35,209 nucleotides of DNA from Crenarchaeota archaeon 13_1_40CM_3_52_17. Its GTDB lineage: Archaea > Thermoproteota > Bathyarchaeia > 40CM-2-53-6. A program made the translations under genes and the position numbers. Each line of letters opens with the position of its first letter. Position 1 is the first letter of the stretch. This document shows positions 15,170 to 23,066 of the stretch, one piece after another. Below the pieces are notes generated by a model. It ran no database searches, had not been told where the DNA came from, and worked only from the letters and a program-made list of their open reading frames with translations. Location: the NCBI GenBank assembly GCA_001918745.1, contig MNGN01000035.1:1-35209 (forward strand), written 5' to 3'.

Positions 15170-15580
15170 TCAGTAGTTCGCGTGCGCTTCGGCCCGCATT
15201 GACTGTTTCACAGTTTCTGACATAGATATTTCTAGGCCGTCTGGGTCGAGGCAGACAGCGAGTTTGACTCCTTCCTGTTCTCGCATCTTTGGTTCCATGA
15301 CGAATCTCACGTTTTTCGCCTTTAGTCCCGGTACGTCTTGTCAAGATCAGAAACAGTGAAGCCTATCGTTGATGTTCTGGAAACCATCTCTCGCTGCGGG
15401 GTCGCGGAGATGATCCGAGGCTTTGACAAGTGAAGTGCTAAATGTAGTAGCCCCGGTCTGAAACTCAGTCCACTCGCTGGTCTCGTACTTCAGAGGCATG
15501 CCGAGTGTATCCTTGTAGAATCCAGCTGATTTGTCCATGTCTGATACTCCGATCATCACATAGTCAATCTGTTTGAACAT
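15170..15580 (-). pseudogene. Glyoxalase/VOC-family gene broken by two frameshifts
   Basis: Vicinal oxygen chelate fold protein. The first frame, from ATG at 15580, encodes MFKQIDYVMIGVSDMDKSAG and GFYKDTLGMPLKYE up to about 15355. A second frame continues with IGFTVSDLDKTYRD and a third with KNVRFVMEPKMREQEGVKLA and DPDGLEISMSE, ending at TGA 15170. Joined, they give one complete VOC protein of about 135 residues with the expected H/E-type strand pattern and the terminal DPDG-x-x-I block. Two single-base shifts near 15350 and 15317 separate the parts. Sequencing error is possible because the encoded sequence is otherwise well preserved. Confidence 0.75.
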
Positions 15581-15681
15581 ACAGCTCACTGTTCGTAAGA
15601 CTGGCTATGGAGTAAAAGAGTTCCTATCGCGGACATGGTTTATCCGGAACGTCACAGCCGGCTCTGTCACCAGGGCTAGCA

Positions 15682-16614
15682 TTGCCGGTGTTGACGGTGC
15701 GATTGCGAATCGCTCTTGCATTCCTCTCGATCTACACGATCTGGGGGTCCACCTACCTAGCGATTCGTTTCGCTATCGAAACATTCCCACCGTTTCTGAT
15801 GGCCTCAACTCGTTTCGTGATTGCAGGGGGAGTGCTCTACGCTTGGATCCGTTTGAGAGGAGCACAACGTCCAACATGGGCTAACTGGAAAGCCGCGATC
15901 ATTGTTGGGGGATTACTGTTGCTCGGGGGAAACGGTGGGGTGACGAAGGCCGAACAGGTGATTCCCTCCAGCTTGGCTGCGGTATTGATCACGATAGTTC
16001 CCATCTGGATGGCTCTCTTGGAGCTGTTGCGAAAGGACCGTATCGTCCCAACTCTTCACGTCGTTCTCGGCCTGGTCCTGGGCTTCGGGGGAGTTGTTCT
16101 GATGGTAGGACCTGGCGACCTCGCGGGTAGTGGCGGATTGAACTCTCTCTGGGCTGGAGTTCTGATATTCGCCTCGCTCTCTTGGGCAATTGGGTCGGTC
16201 TATTCTAGAACGGCACCTCTGCCAAAGACGCCATTGCTGGGCAGTGGAATGGAGATGTTAGCCGGTGGAGCCCTTCTCCTCGTGGTCTCAGTGGTCTCTG
16301 GAGAATGGGCTGGTTTTCAACCAGGTAACGTATCGTTCCTATCACTTGTCTCGTTCACTTATCTGATAGTATTCGGTTCCCTGATAGCCTTCTCATCCTA
16401 CGTCTGGCTTCTGACAAAGACAACGAGCGCGAGAGTGTCCACCTACGCATACGTCAATCCTGTCGTTGCCGTTCTCCTCGGATATTTCCTTGCTGGCGAA
16501 CAACTGACGATACGGACCCTTCTCGCTTCTTCAGTTATTGTAATCGCAGTAGTTGTGATCACTACCTTCAAGTCAAGACAAACTGCTCCGAACAACAAGT
16601 TATCGACGAGCTGA
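15682..16614 (+). CDS. EamA/DMT superfamily permease
   Basis: A 310-residue integral membrane transporter of the drug/metabolite transporter superfamily (EamA, YedA/RhaT-like). Two repeated EamA units with about ten helices are visible: the first opens with LRIALAFLSIYTIWGSTYLA and ATRFVIAGGVLY; the second opens with GVLIFASLSWAIGSVYSR and ends with SARVSTYAYVNPVVAVLLGY, which is the hallmark last block of the family. Metabolite or amino-acid export is typical; substrate unknown. Start TTG at 15682; TTG 15691 or GTG 15697 are possible. Upstream it is back to back with the broken glyoxalase gene. Confidence 0.9.
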   Translation: MPVLTVRLRIALAFLSIYTIWGSTYLAIRFAIETFPPFLMASTRFVIAGGVLYAWIRLRGAQRPTWANWKAAIIVGGLLLLGGNGGVTKAEQVIPSSLAAVLITIVPIWMALLELLRKDRIVPTLHVVLGLVLGFGGVVLMVGPGDLAGSGGLNSLWAGVLIFASLSWAIGSVYSRTAPLPKTPLLGSGMEMLAGGALLLVVSVVSGEWAGFQPGNVSFLSLVSFTYLIVFGSLIAFSSYVWLLTKTTSARVSTYAYVNPVVAVLLGYFLAGEQLTIRTLLASSVIVIAVVVITTFKSRQTAPNNKLSTS

Positions 16615-16696
16615 TTCCCTGTATCTCTAGGCCTTGCTAATTCTTTGTCGGATTGATGGGCTTGTCCAATCTAGTCCTGAATGAAATTGGTTCTGG

Positions 16697-17956
16697 GTGG
16701 CGGTTATGTTCGCCATCCTCTCTGTGATATTTGGCAAGAGAGCCCGTTTTCCACGTCTGGCGTGCCCTGTGCTGGCGGTGAAGACAGTCAGACAGAAACA
16801 TCAGGCTTCAAACGAACTTCTATCCCTCTTGGACAAGTTCAGACGCATGGTGAACGAATGCGTGGCTTTTGGAATAGAAGAGAATATTTCAAGTCTTATG
16901 ACTCTCTCTTTGAGATCGTATAATAGACTCAGTCCCAGTACGCTCAGCTACTACAGACTCGGGGCGATCAGCAGCGCCACCGGAATACTCCGCAACTATC
17001 GAAAGGCCAAGAGAAAGAACCCTCGTACAAGCGTTCCATACGCTGGGAAGCTTATGCTCACCACATGTTACGGGTTCAAAATCCAAAGTGATCTTCTCAG
17101 ACTGCCTCTCAACCCACGACAATACATCTATGTTAAGCTGAACAATCACACTCTCCAAGTCCTCTCCGGGCATGACGTTCGCTCGGTCACGCTGACCCCG
17201 CATTCGCTCAGCATAAGCTACTCAAAAGAAACGGTCGACATCAAACCGGAGGGATACGTTGGGATAGACCGTAATCTGGACAATGTGACGGTCGCATCAA
17301 CAGACCAGATCGTTCGAAGATTCGACATGTTAAAAGCGACCAGGATCAAATCCGATTATCGCTTTGTCAACAGCCATTTCAAGAGAAACGATTCCCGAAT
17401 AAGAAAACGAGTCCATGGCAAGTATGGAAGGAAGCAGAGGAACCGTGTCCAGCCACTAATCCACAACGTGTCCAGGAGAGTAGTTGACGAGGCTAAGAAT
17501 AGAAGATATGGTATAGTCATGGAAAGACTAACTGGGATGAGAAGGCTCTATCGAAAGGGTAACGGACAATCCAGAAGCTATCGAGCGAGAATGAACAGCT
17601 GGAGCTATGGAGAACTGCAGCGACAGATAGAGTATAAGGCGCGATGGGAAGGAGTGAGGGTAATCTACGTTCCTGCTAGGAACACGTCCAAGCGGTGCTC
17701 GGTATGCGGGTACAAGACCCTAGAGAGCACCCACCGAAGACTGTGGTGTCCACACTGTGGAGCCATCATGGACAGGGACGAGAACGCAGCTAGAAACATA
17801 GCTGCGAGAGGGCTGAGGTTCAGCCCCAACGGGCCTCTAGGTGAAGCAATGGTAGAGGAACGGGAACCGGAGAACGCGACCCTAATCCTCAAAGTCGATG
17901 GAGGCAAGTTAAGTCAACGACCCACAACTACGACAATTCGTTCAATGAAGACTTAA
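16697..17956 (+). CDS. tnpB: TnpB, RNA-guided nuclease of an IS200/IS605-type element (intact)
   Basis: A 419-residue OrfB/TnpB with all catalytic parts: RuvC-I D191 in GYVGIDRNLDNVTV, RuvC-II E276 in GIVMERLTGMRRL, the zinc finger C334/C337 (CSVCGY) and C351/C354 (CPHCGA), and RuvC-III D361 in DRDENAARNIA. TnpB is a DNA nuclease guided by an omega-RNA made from the element's 3' end. It has no TnpA partner, so it is an orphan OrfB insertion. GTG at 16697 is the longest start; GTG at 16769 or 16778 would match the usual N-terminus better and the related copy at 3477-4684. It sits between an EamA gene and a GNAT gene. Confidence 0.93.
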   Translation: MAVMFAILSVIFGKRARFPRLACPVLAVKTVRQKHQASNELLSLLDKFRRMVNECVAFGIEENISSLMTLSLRSYNRLSPSTLSYYRLGAISSATGILRNYRKAKRKNPRTSVPYAGKLMLTTCYGFKIQSDLLRLPLNPRQYIYVKLNNHTLQVLSGHDVRSVTLTPHSLSISYSKETVDIKPEGYVGIDRNLDNVTVASTDQIVRRFDMLKATRIKSDYRFVNSHFKRNDSRIRKRVHGKYGRKQRNRVQPLIHNVSRRVVDEAKNRRYGIVMERLTGMRRLYRKGNGQSRSYRARMNSWSYGELQRQIEYKARWEGVRVIYVPARNTSKRCSVCGYKTLESTHRRLWCPHCGAIMDRDENAARNIAARGLRFSPNGPLGEAMVEEREPENATLILKVDGGKLSQRPTTTTIRSMKT

Positions 17957-17963
17957 CAGAACC
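17953..17963 (+). other. Shared terminal sequence of TnpB element (intact copy)
   Basis: TTAACAGAACC, overlapping the tnpB stop codon, is identical to the end of the decayed copy (3470-3480, minus strand). It is the probable right end of the element and of the omega-RNA scaffold. The 20 bases at 17964-17983 would then be the guide. Two copies only, so tentative. Confidence 0.5.
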
Positions 17964-17983
17964 ACAAGTCCTCAAAGGCGGCC

Positions 17984-18013
17984 CTTATACTCTCTCAGAG
18001 AAACATGAGAGAG
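17984..18013 (+). promoter_or_regulatory. TATA box and 8-bp inverted repeat upstream of GNAT gene
   Basis: CTTATAC at 17984-17990 is a good archaeal TATA box about 26-30 bases before the ATG at 18016, so the transcript would be nearly leaderless. Between them are CTCTCTCA (17990-17997) and TGAGAGAG (18006-18013), a perfect inverted repeat with an 8-base spacer. Its position over the transcription start is that of a repressor operator. Confidence 0.6.
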
Positions 18014-18015
18014 AT

Positions 18016-18618
18016 ATGAGTCACACGGTGAAAGTTGAGGTTCTGGAGCTCACGCCGGGACTCCTCGACGAGTATCTCAATTTCTTTGATAAGGACGCTT
18101 TCACCGATTTTCCAGAATGGTCTGGTTGCTACTGCGGATTCTACGACACGCCCGGTGACGAGTGGGATTCGTCCGCCAAAGCCGGGCCTGCTCATCGAGC
18201 GGCACGTGCCGAACGAATCAGATCAGGCCAAGCCCACGGCTTGCTGGCCATCGCAAATCGGAGAGCGGTTGGTTGGTGTAATGCACAGGCTCGCTCTAAC
18301 TTCCTTAACATGCGGAGATATGCTACCGTCGTAGACGATCCCGCGGAGCCGATCGGCTCGATCATGTGCTTCCTAGTGGCCCCCGGTCATAGAGGAAAAG
18401 GTGTAGGCAGGGCACTTCTGAGTGCAGCTTGCGACATGTTTCGCCGAGACAGGTTAGAGATTGCGGAGGGTTATCCTACAACCAATCCCGTCAAGCGAGC
18501 CTGGGAGACTCCTTGGGCCGAAGAGAACTACAAGGGCTCGTTGAGCATGTATCTCAAAGCCGGATTCAAGGTCCATCGCCAGCTGGAACGGTTCGCAATT
18601 GTAAGGAAGGGGCTCTGA
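18016..18618 (+). CDS. GNAT acetyltransferase
   Basis: A 200-residue protein of the GNAT fold. Motif A is IMCFLVAPGHRGKGVGRALLSAACD (R-G-x-G-x-G), and the last strand-helix is YLKAGFKVHRQLERFAIVRKGL. The N-terminal half has WSGCYCGFY and an RIRSGQAHGLLAIANRRAVGWCNA block typical of a broad GNAT subfamily with unknown acceptors. Start ATG at 18016 with its own TATA box and operator-like repeat. The TnpB element ends about 50 bases upstream, just short of this promoter. It converges on another GNAT gene. Confidence 0.85.
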   Translation: MSHTVKVEVLELTPGLLDEYLNFFDKDAFTDFPEWSGCYCGFYDTPGDEWDSSAKAGPAHRAARAERIRSGQAHGLLAIANRRAVGWCNAQARSNFLNMRRYATVVDDPAEPIGSIMCFLVAPGHRGKGVGRALLSAACDMFRRDRLEIAEGYPTTNPVKRAWETPWAEENYKGSLSMYLKAGFKVHRQLERFAIVRKGL

Positions 18619-18621
18619 TCC

Positions 18622-19119
18622 TCACAATTCTCGGGCCATGACGATACTATCAATGAATTTCCGATTTCTCAGCATCTTCTTCGGTATCCTGCCTGCTTCC
18701 TTGAACCCGGTTCTCTCGTACACATGCGTAGCACGTCGGTTGCTTGCAAAGACCTCCAGCTGAACTGTCTTCAGCCCCACCCTCCGACTCTCCCGAACCA
18801 GAGTCCGCATCATCTCAAGGCCGATCCCCCGGTCTCTATGCTTCCTTGAGATGGCTATCCCGAGGAATCCATGGCGTTTGGTGTCATCATAGGACCCTCT
18901 TGTGACTGATCCGTTTCCTACCAATCGTCCCCGCACTTCTGCAACAACGCTCACAATCTTGCCCTTCTCAATCCCGGTCAACTGGGTCGCAAGCCACTCT
19001 GCCTCCTCCTCCCTCGTCTGTTTTCTATCAGCCATTATTCCGAGGTTTGGCTCACTGTCTTTTTCTCCGACCAAATCATTGATGAAAGCTACACAATCGT
19101 CGAGGTCTTCCCACTTCAA
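18622..19119 (-). CDS. GNAT acetyltransferase, RimI-like
   Basis: A 165-residue acetyltransferase: LGIAISRKHRDRGIGLEMMRTL (R-x-x-G-I-G) forms the acetyl-CoA loop and VQLEVFASNRRATHVYERTGF is the usual B motif, ending with a long strand SIVMAREL. TTG at 19119 is the only usual start in this frame, but coding similarity seems to run on upstream: the same frame gives RRFKASNGENVILRALKWED, the standard beginning of this family, up to about 19170 with no ATG, GTG or TTG. A non-standard start (ATT or similar) or a lost start codon may apply. Confidence 0.85.
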   Translation of the reverse strand: MKWEDLDDCVAFINDLVGEKDSEPNLGIMADRKQTREEEAEWLATQLTGIEKGKIVSVVAEVRGRLVGNGSVTRGSYDDTKRHGFLGIAISRKHRDRGIGLEMMRTLVRESRRVGLKTVQLEVFASNRRATHVYERTGFKEAGRIPKKMLRNRKFIDSIVMAREL

Positions 19120-19204
19120 CGCCCGGAGAATTACATTCTCACCATTGGAGGCTTTGAAACGTCGGTAAATTCTGCCGCTTCTCGTGCTCGGTTCGCGCGT
19201 TTCT

Positions 19205-20524
19205 CTAGTTCACCGTCCACGTGGATCCTTTGATGGGCTGGTGAACCTTGGCCAAGTCTTTGATGAAGAGTTCGTAGAGGTGTGGCTGTTCTGTATGGAT
19301 CGGGACAAGCGTTTTCGGACTGATCTTCGCGATGGTTTCCCGTAGTTCCGTGGGCATCATGTGTCCTGAGCTGTGAATCTGGTACATTGGGAGTCCGAAA
19401 TGGTTGAGCCAGTTGACGAATCGTTCGTGGTCGATCTCCATTTCCTCGTTGAACGGTTCCGAGCTGCTGTTGATGAACGCTCCGCCCGCACCAGGCTTGA
19501 TGTCCAAAACCTCGTTCATATCATAGGAGCTGGCGGCAAGAATCACTTTTCCCTGCATGTCCTTGACGTCTTTCGAGGTCTTTACCGTGCTATTGCTCAT
19601 GACCTCCTTCTCCCATTTGTAGTAGGTCTTCTTTGACCGCTGGTAGACGACGATGTTCGGATCAGTCGTCACATTTGGAATGGTCAAGTGTTTGTCTTTG
19701 AGCAAGGTTTGCAACAGAAATGCCTGTCTCAGAGAAACCGCTAGGACCCTATTGTTCTTCTTTGCGATCTCGTAAAACGTTTTCAGCCTGTCTACGTCTG
19801 CGGTCGAGAAGTTTGCTAGCACCAATTCCTTTGTCTTTCGAACCACATGTTCAACCTTGTCCAGTACTTCCGCTTCAGATTGCAAGTCGCCGCGGACGAG
19901 GTTCGTGCCTTCGCATAGAAATAGCTCAGGATTAGATTTCTCCGCTTTCTCCGAGAAATCCTGTGTCATGTCGGATCTTGGTCCGTGAGCTCTGAAGTCG
20001 CCGCTGTATGCGATGGCCCCGATTGACGTATGAACAATGAACCCGTACGAGCCAGGCATGCTATGGTCTACGTGAACCGGCTCCACTTCTATCCCTCCCA
20101 TTTTCACTCTGTCTCCAGTTCGGAAAGTCTTGAACTGTATCCCCTCAAGGTCGTTCTCGAAGCCTCCTGGACGAGCTATCGACATGGCCTCCAGAATCAT
20201 CTTCGTGGTCTCGCCGCAGTAAACCGGTATCTGACGGTTTAGGAGAGAGATAGACATTGAATGGTCTATGTGGGCGTGGCTAAGGAAGATAGCGTCCGCA
20301 GGTACTTCCCCTTCTCCTTTGTACAGTCCAGCGACGTCGGGAATGATTCCTAGACTGATCAGCCCACTTTCGTTCCTGGGCGACAAGAAGGGTTCCGAGA
20401 AGAACCGTCCCCTCTCTCCCAGGCTCATGCCGAAATCCAGCATGATCCTCGAGTCTCCGTCACGTACGAGGATCATGTTTCCACCGATCTCGCCGGCTCC
20501 CCCGTAGAAAGTGATCTCTACCAT
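19205..20524 (-). CDS. RNase J-like metallo-beta-lactamase/beta-CASP protein
   Basis: A 439-residue MBL-fold hydrolase of the RNase J/beta-CASP type. Residues 4-30 (ITFYGGAGEIGGNMILVRDG) form the first sheet, with metal-binding HAHIDH at 83-88, HVDHSMPGSYGFIV, and IAYSGDFRAHG. The C-terminal part has HSSGHMMPTELRETI and TLVPIHTEQP, the terminal blocks of RNase J and tRNase-like beta-CASP enzymes. Such enzymes degrade or process RNA in archaea through 5'-3' exonuclease or endonuclease activity. It is shorter than bacterial RNase J (no C-terminal extension). Start ATG at 20524. Metal ligands complete; exact RNA role uncertain. Confidence 0.88.
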   Translation of the reverse strand: MVEITFYGGAGEIGGNMILVRDGDSRIMLDFGMSLGERGRFFSEPFLSPRNESGLISLGIIPDVAGLYKGEGEVPADAIFLSHAHIDHSMSISLLNRQIPVYCGETTKMILEAMSIARPGGFENDLEGIQFKTFRTGDRVKMGGIEVEPVHVDHSMPGSYGFIVHTSIGAIAYSGDFRAHGPRSDMTQDFSEKAEKSNPELFLCEGTNLVRGDLQSEAEVLDKVEHVVRKTKELVLANFSTADVDRLKTFYEIAKKNNRVLAVSLRQAFLLQTLLKDKHLTIPNVTTDPNIVVYQRSKKTYYKWEKEVMSNSTVKTSKDVKDMQGKVILAASSYDMNEVLDIKPGAGGAFINSSSEPFNEEMEIDHERFVNWLNHFGLPMYQIHSSGHMMPTELRETIAKISPKTLVPIHTEQPHLYELFIKDLAKVHQPIKGSTWTVN

Positions 20525-20570
20525 GAACGATTCTTCTCTGACGGTTTTCTATCCTTCTGATTATACAGCT

Positions 20571-20888
20571 TCAGGTACTTCTTCGAGGATGTCTTTGGAC
20601 CTGGAGAAGAAAACGGGTTCCGCTCTTTGAATCCTTCCGAATCGTGACTCTGTCACCCGAGTTTAGCGCGTTGACCCTAACGAAAAAGTGTGAGTGGGGA
20701 AGCCCAGGCCCTCTACAGGAACAGGGATAGGATTCTACCATGGCTCTTCGCGAGCGGCCGTTCTGAAGCATCTGAAATCTCCGGCCCAATGTCGGGAAGA
20801 ACGAGAGCCGGTCTTTGAGAATAATCACGTAACCTCCCTGTTCCTCTTCTGAAGTGATTTTCTTCGAGTATACATCCTTCATCCTCAT
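20571..20888 (-). CDS. Small conserved-looking hypothetical protein
   Basis: A 105-residue protein just upstream of the RNase J-like gene on the same strand, 47 bases away, so the two may be co-transcribed. It begins MRMKDVYSKKITSEEEQGGY and has a beta-rich core with GYVIILKDRLSFFPTLG, YPCSCRGPGLPHSHFFVRV and LNSGDRVTIRKD. The Cys-x-Cys and His-x-His residues could bind a metal. The family is not recognised. Start ATG at 20888; ATG at 20882 would remove two residues. Confidence 0.6.
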   Translation of the reverse strand: MRMKDVYSKKITSEEEQGGYVIILKDRLSFFPTLGRRFQMLQNGRSRRAMVESYPCSCRGPGLPHSHFFVRVNALNSGDRVTIRKDSKSGTRFLLQVQRHPRRST

Positions 20889-21028
20889 TCTTTCACACCC
20901 TTCCAGTCACGGTTATTCGAAGAAACAATTCCGTTCAGAAGAACTTTCCTCTAGCCGGCTCGGCATGAAGGCCTGTCGCCAGATAGCTTTTCAACCCCAT
21001 CCAGATAGAGCGTGATTGATCTGGCATC

Positions 21029-21727
21029 ATGGTCGATCTGATTGGATGGGTAATCGGTTTTTTGTCCTCCCATCCTTCCGGTCTTCTTGCCACCCTTCTG
21101 TTCGTCTTTGTTGTCAGTGTTGCTGGCAATCTCATTCCGTTCTTTCCGACACCCTACTTGGTGATTGTAATCGGCGTCGTTCTGGATGAAAGCTATCTTG
21201 GAGTCATTCAGATCGCGGCCATCGCGGCGCTTGGAGCGGCCACGGGAAAGCTTGTCAGCTATGCTCTCGGCTATGGGGCTCGACGAGCGATTCGTAAACA
21301 GGAGAGGTTTGACTCTCTCAGAAAACTCTTGGGCGGAAGCACATTCCTGGTCGGAGTTCTCTTTGCAGCCTCTCCCTTAGTGGATGCGGCTTTCATTCCG
21401 ATGGGTATTATTCGATACAGCCCGCTGAAATCATACCTGGCTCTCTATACTGGAAAATTCATCTGGATTTTGTCTGTCCTCTACGTTGCGAGGCAATCGA
21501 AGCAAGTCGTCGACCAGCTATTTGGAGAGAACGTCTACGCTTCAATTGTGTCAGCGGCCCTCGTACTCTCTACCGCGTATCTCATTATCCGTGTTGACTG
21601 GGAGAAGAGATTGTTGGGACACAAGGACAGTCTTCGAAGCAGACTACTGGGAAGGCTTCGAAACCTCTTCTCAAGGGGACAAAAACCGAACACACCGAGG
21701 CCTACTCAACAGAACCCGTCGGCATAG
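21029..21727 (+). CDS. VTT (DedA/SNARE-associated) family membrane protein
   Basis: A 232-residue integral membrane protein of the VTT/DedA family, which in other organisms includes lipid scramblases. Segments GLLATLLFVFVVSVAGNLIP, YLVIVIGVVLDESYLGVIQI and AAIAALGAATGKLVSYALGYG, with an AASPLVDAAFIPMGIIRYSP block, fit the characteristic reentrant region and G-rich signature. Two more helices follow, then a basic tail rich in Arg and Pro. Start ATG at 21029. Substrate unknown; envelope lipid handling is an inference from the family. Confidence 0.8.
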   Translation: MVDLIGWVIGFLSSHPSGLLATLLFVFVVSVAGNLIPFFPTPYLVIVIGVVLDESYLGVIQIAAIAALGAATGKLVSYALGYGARRAIRKQERFDSLRKLLGGSTFLVGVLFAASPLVDAAFIPMGIIRYSPLKSYLALYTGKFIWILSVLYVARQSKQVVDQLFGENVYASIVSAALVLSTAYLIIRVDWEKRLLGHKDSLRSRLLGRLRNLFSRGQKPNTPRPTQQNPSA

Positions 21728-21741
21728 GAGTCCGAGGAACT

Positions 21742-22017
21742 TTGAATTCTTCTCGATTGTCCAAAGGGTATCGTCTTCTTCGAATCGCTTCAATACTCGT
21801 TATCATCATTCTTTCGCTACCGTGCCCTACCACTCTCAGTGCCCATGGTCAACCGTATGGTTTGAAATGTGATCTCGTTTATTCTGTTATTCCTTTTCCG
21901 GGGCGGAGCAATCTCAGTAGCTAGCAACTTCACCAACACGGTCAATTGATTGTTCGAGTAACCAGTATCTCGTTCGCGTCGGACTTCTGGTCCAACGGGA
22001 CACGTCCGACACCGTGA
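21742..22017 (+). pseudogene. Decayed secreted-protein gene (signal segment plus beta-rich start)
   Basis: A remnant. The first frame, from TTG 21742, encodes a signal-like segment (LLRIASILVIIILSLPCPTT), then HGQPYGLKCDLVYSVIPFPG and stops near 21924. After a one-base shift, frame three reads SVASNFTNTVN and stops. Another shift gives QLIVRVTSISFASDFWSNGT. Joined, they make the N-terminal part of an extracytoplasmic, Asn-Ser-Thr-rich beta protein. The rest of the gene is missing; the V4R gene begins 137 bases later. The 430-base stretch between the VTT and V4R genes holds nothing else I can support. Confidence 0.5.
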
Positions 22018-22153
22018 AGCATTGAACGATCGGCGAGGCAATCAGAGTCGAGGGCGTACGTTTTCTCGCAAGACCAATTAAGCGGGGCTGTCTCTTGCAA
22101 TCTCGGGAAATCCTCTGAGCACCACCAAGAAATCTGACCGGCTCCGCAACGTT

Positions 22154-22678
22154 ATGCAAGCATTAGACATCGACGAGGCAAAGGGAACGATCAAAGCCTA
22201 CAATGAACGCTTCCTGTTTATCCCCGTCGCTTTGATTCACTCGATAGAGGACAGGTTGACCGAGAGCTTCGGACCAATCACAGCTACTAGCTTCCAATAC
22301 AGTATCGGGAAACAAGGAGGGGCTCAATACATGAGCATGGCGAAAAAATCCGGCCTTAATATCAAGAATCCTATCCATCTTCAACAGATCGCCGAGCAAC
22401 TAGGCACGCTCGGTGGATGGGGAAAACTAACGATCGTCGATGTTGACCTCGCGAAAAAAATGGCTAGAATACGATGGACAAACGGCGTCTCGGTGAGGAA
22501 CAGAAAAGGCAAGACCCCGGTCTGCCATTTCGGCCGTGGAATTCTCACGGGTGCTATGGAGCAGACGTTCGGGAGAAAATGTGAGTCGCTAGAGGTCTCT
22601 TGTCAGGGAAAGGGTGACCGGTTCTGTGAGGCGATAATTGGCGATCCAGCCGAGATTACTCGGCACGCGGAACGCTAA
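22154..22678 (+). CDS. V4R-domain protein
   Basis: A 174-residue protein of the 4-vinyl-reductase (V4R) type, small ligand-binding domains often with a metal site. The C-terminal part has the typical block: CHFGRGILTGAMEQTFGRKCE (from C124) and SLEVSCQGKGDRFCEAII, giving C124, H125, C143, C150 and C158 as possible metal ligands. The N-terminal 80 residues form the helical part (ALIHSIEDRLTESFG, YSIGKQGGAQYMSMAKKSG). Start ATG at 22154. It converges on a PadR regulator with 14 bases between them. Ligand unknown. Confidence 0.82.
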   Translation: MQALDIDEAKGTIKAYNERFLFIPVALIHSIEDRLTESFGPITATSFQYSIGKQGGAQYMSMAKKSGLNIKNPIHLQQIAEQLGTLGGWGKLTIVDVDLAKKMARIRWTNGVSVRNRKGKTPVCHFGRGILTGAMEQTFGRKCESLEVSCQGKGDRFCEAIIGDPAEITRHAER

Positions 22679-22692
22679 AAGAGAATATCCGA

Positions 22693-23016
22693 CTAGTGGT
22701 TCGAATTCGAGAACGAGGTTCTTAGCAACCGATCTAATCCTTGGTATGACTGGTCCCGATATCTTTCGCCTTGGTCCGTAATTCGGTAGACGCGTCTGCT
22801 TCTTCGTGTTGGCGACATCCATTCGCCAGCGACCAACCTGCGTTCCTCCAACTCGTAAAGAAGCGGGTAAAGTGTGCCCGCGCCGATATGGGCGCCGGTC
22901 TTGTCTTTCAGTTCTCGCATGATCTCGTATCCGTGTTTTCCTCCGTTGTCGAGGAGAGATAGGACGAATAGGTCTAGGAAGCTCTTCACCATTCGCTCGT
23001 TGACGGCTCTTGTCAT
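22693..23016 (-). CDS. PadR-family transcriptional regulator
   Basis: A 107-residue winged-helix regulator of the PadR family: LDLFVLSLLDNGGKHGYEIM opens the helix-turn-helix, and AGTLYPLLYELEERRLVAGE and RVYRITDQGERYRDQ form the recognition helix and wing. A basic VNERMVKSF stretch precedes. It ends 14 bases after the convergent V4R gene and diverges from the threonine synthase-like gene. Two overlapping palindromes lie 15-38 bases upstream of ATG 23016, so autoregulation is likely. The effector is unknown. Confidence 0.9.
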   Translation of the reverse strand: MTRAVNERMVKSFLDLFVLSLLDNGGKHGYEIMRELKDKTGAHIGAGTLYPLLYELEERRLVAGEWMSPTRRSRRVYRITDQGERYRDQSYQGLDRLLRTSFSNSNH

Positions 23017-23030
23017 TCTTTCACTGGAAC

Positions 23031-23054
23031 TATCGAGATTCGATATTATCGAAT
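23031..23054 (-). promoter_or_regulatory. Overlapping palindromic operators upstream of PadR gene
   Basis: Two overlapping perfect palindromes: TATCGA-GAT-TCGATA at 23031-23045, and ATTCGATA-T-TATCGAAT at 23038-23054. They share the half-site TCGATA and lie 15-38 bases upstream of ATG 23016 on the minus strand, the place of an autoregulatory PadR operator. The second regulator at 24712 has operators with a related CGATAT half-site. Confidence 0.65.
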
Positions 23055-23066
23055 TTCAATACAAGC

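Noticed and set aside
15141-15344. 67-residue open frame on the minus strand
   Set aside because: It is a shifted reading of the broken glyoxalase gene; the VOC signature is in other frames.
16697-17956. Cas12-type CRISPR effector
   Set aside because: Size (about 420 residues) and motifs fit TnpB, and there is no CRISPR array or Cas gene in the window.
22695-22720. tRNA-like GGTTCGAATTCG at the end of the PadR gene
   Set aside because: It falls in coding sequence and lacks the other tRNA arms.
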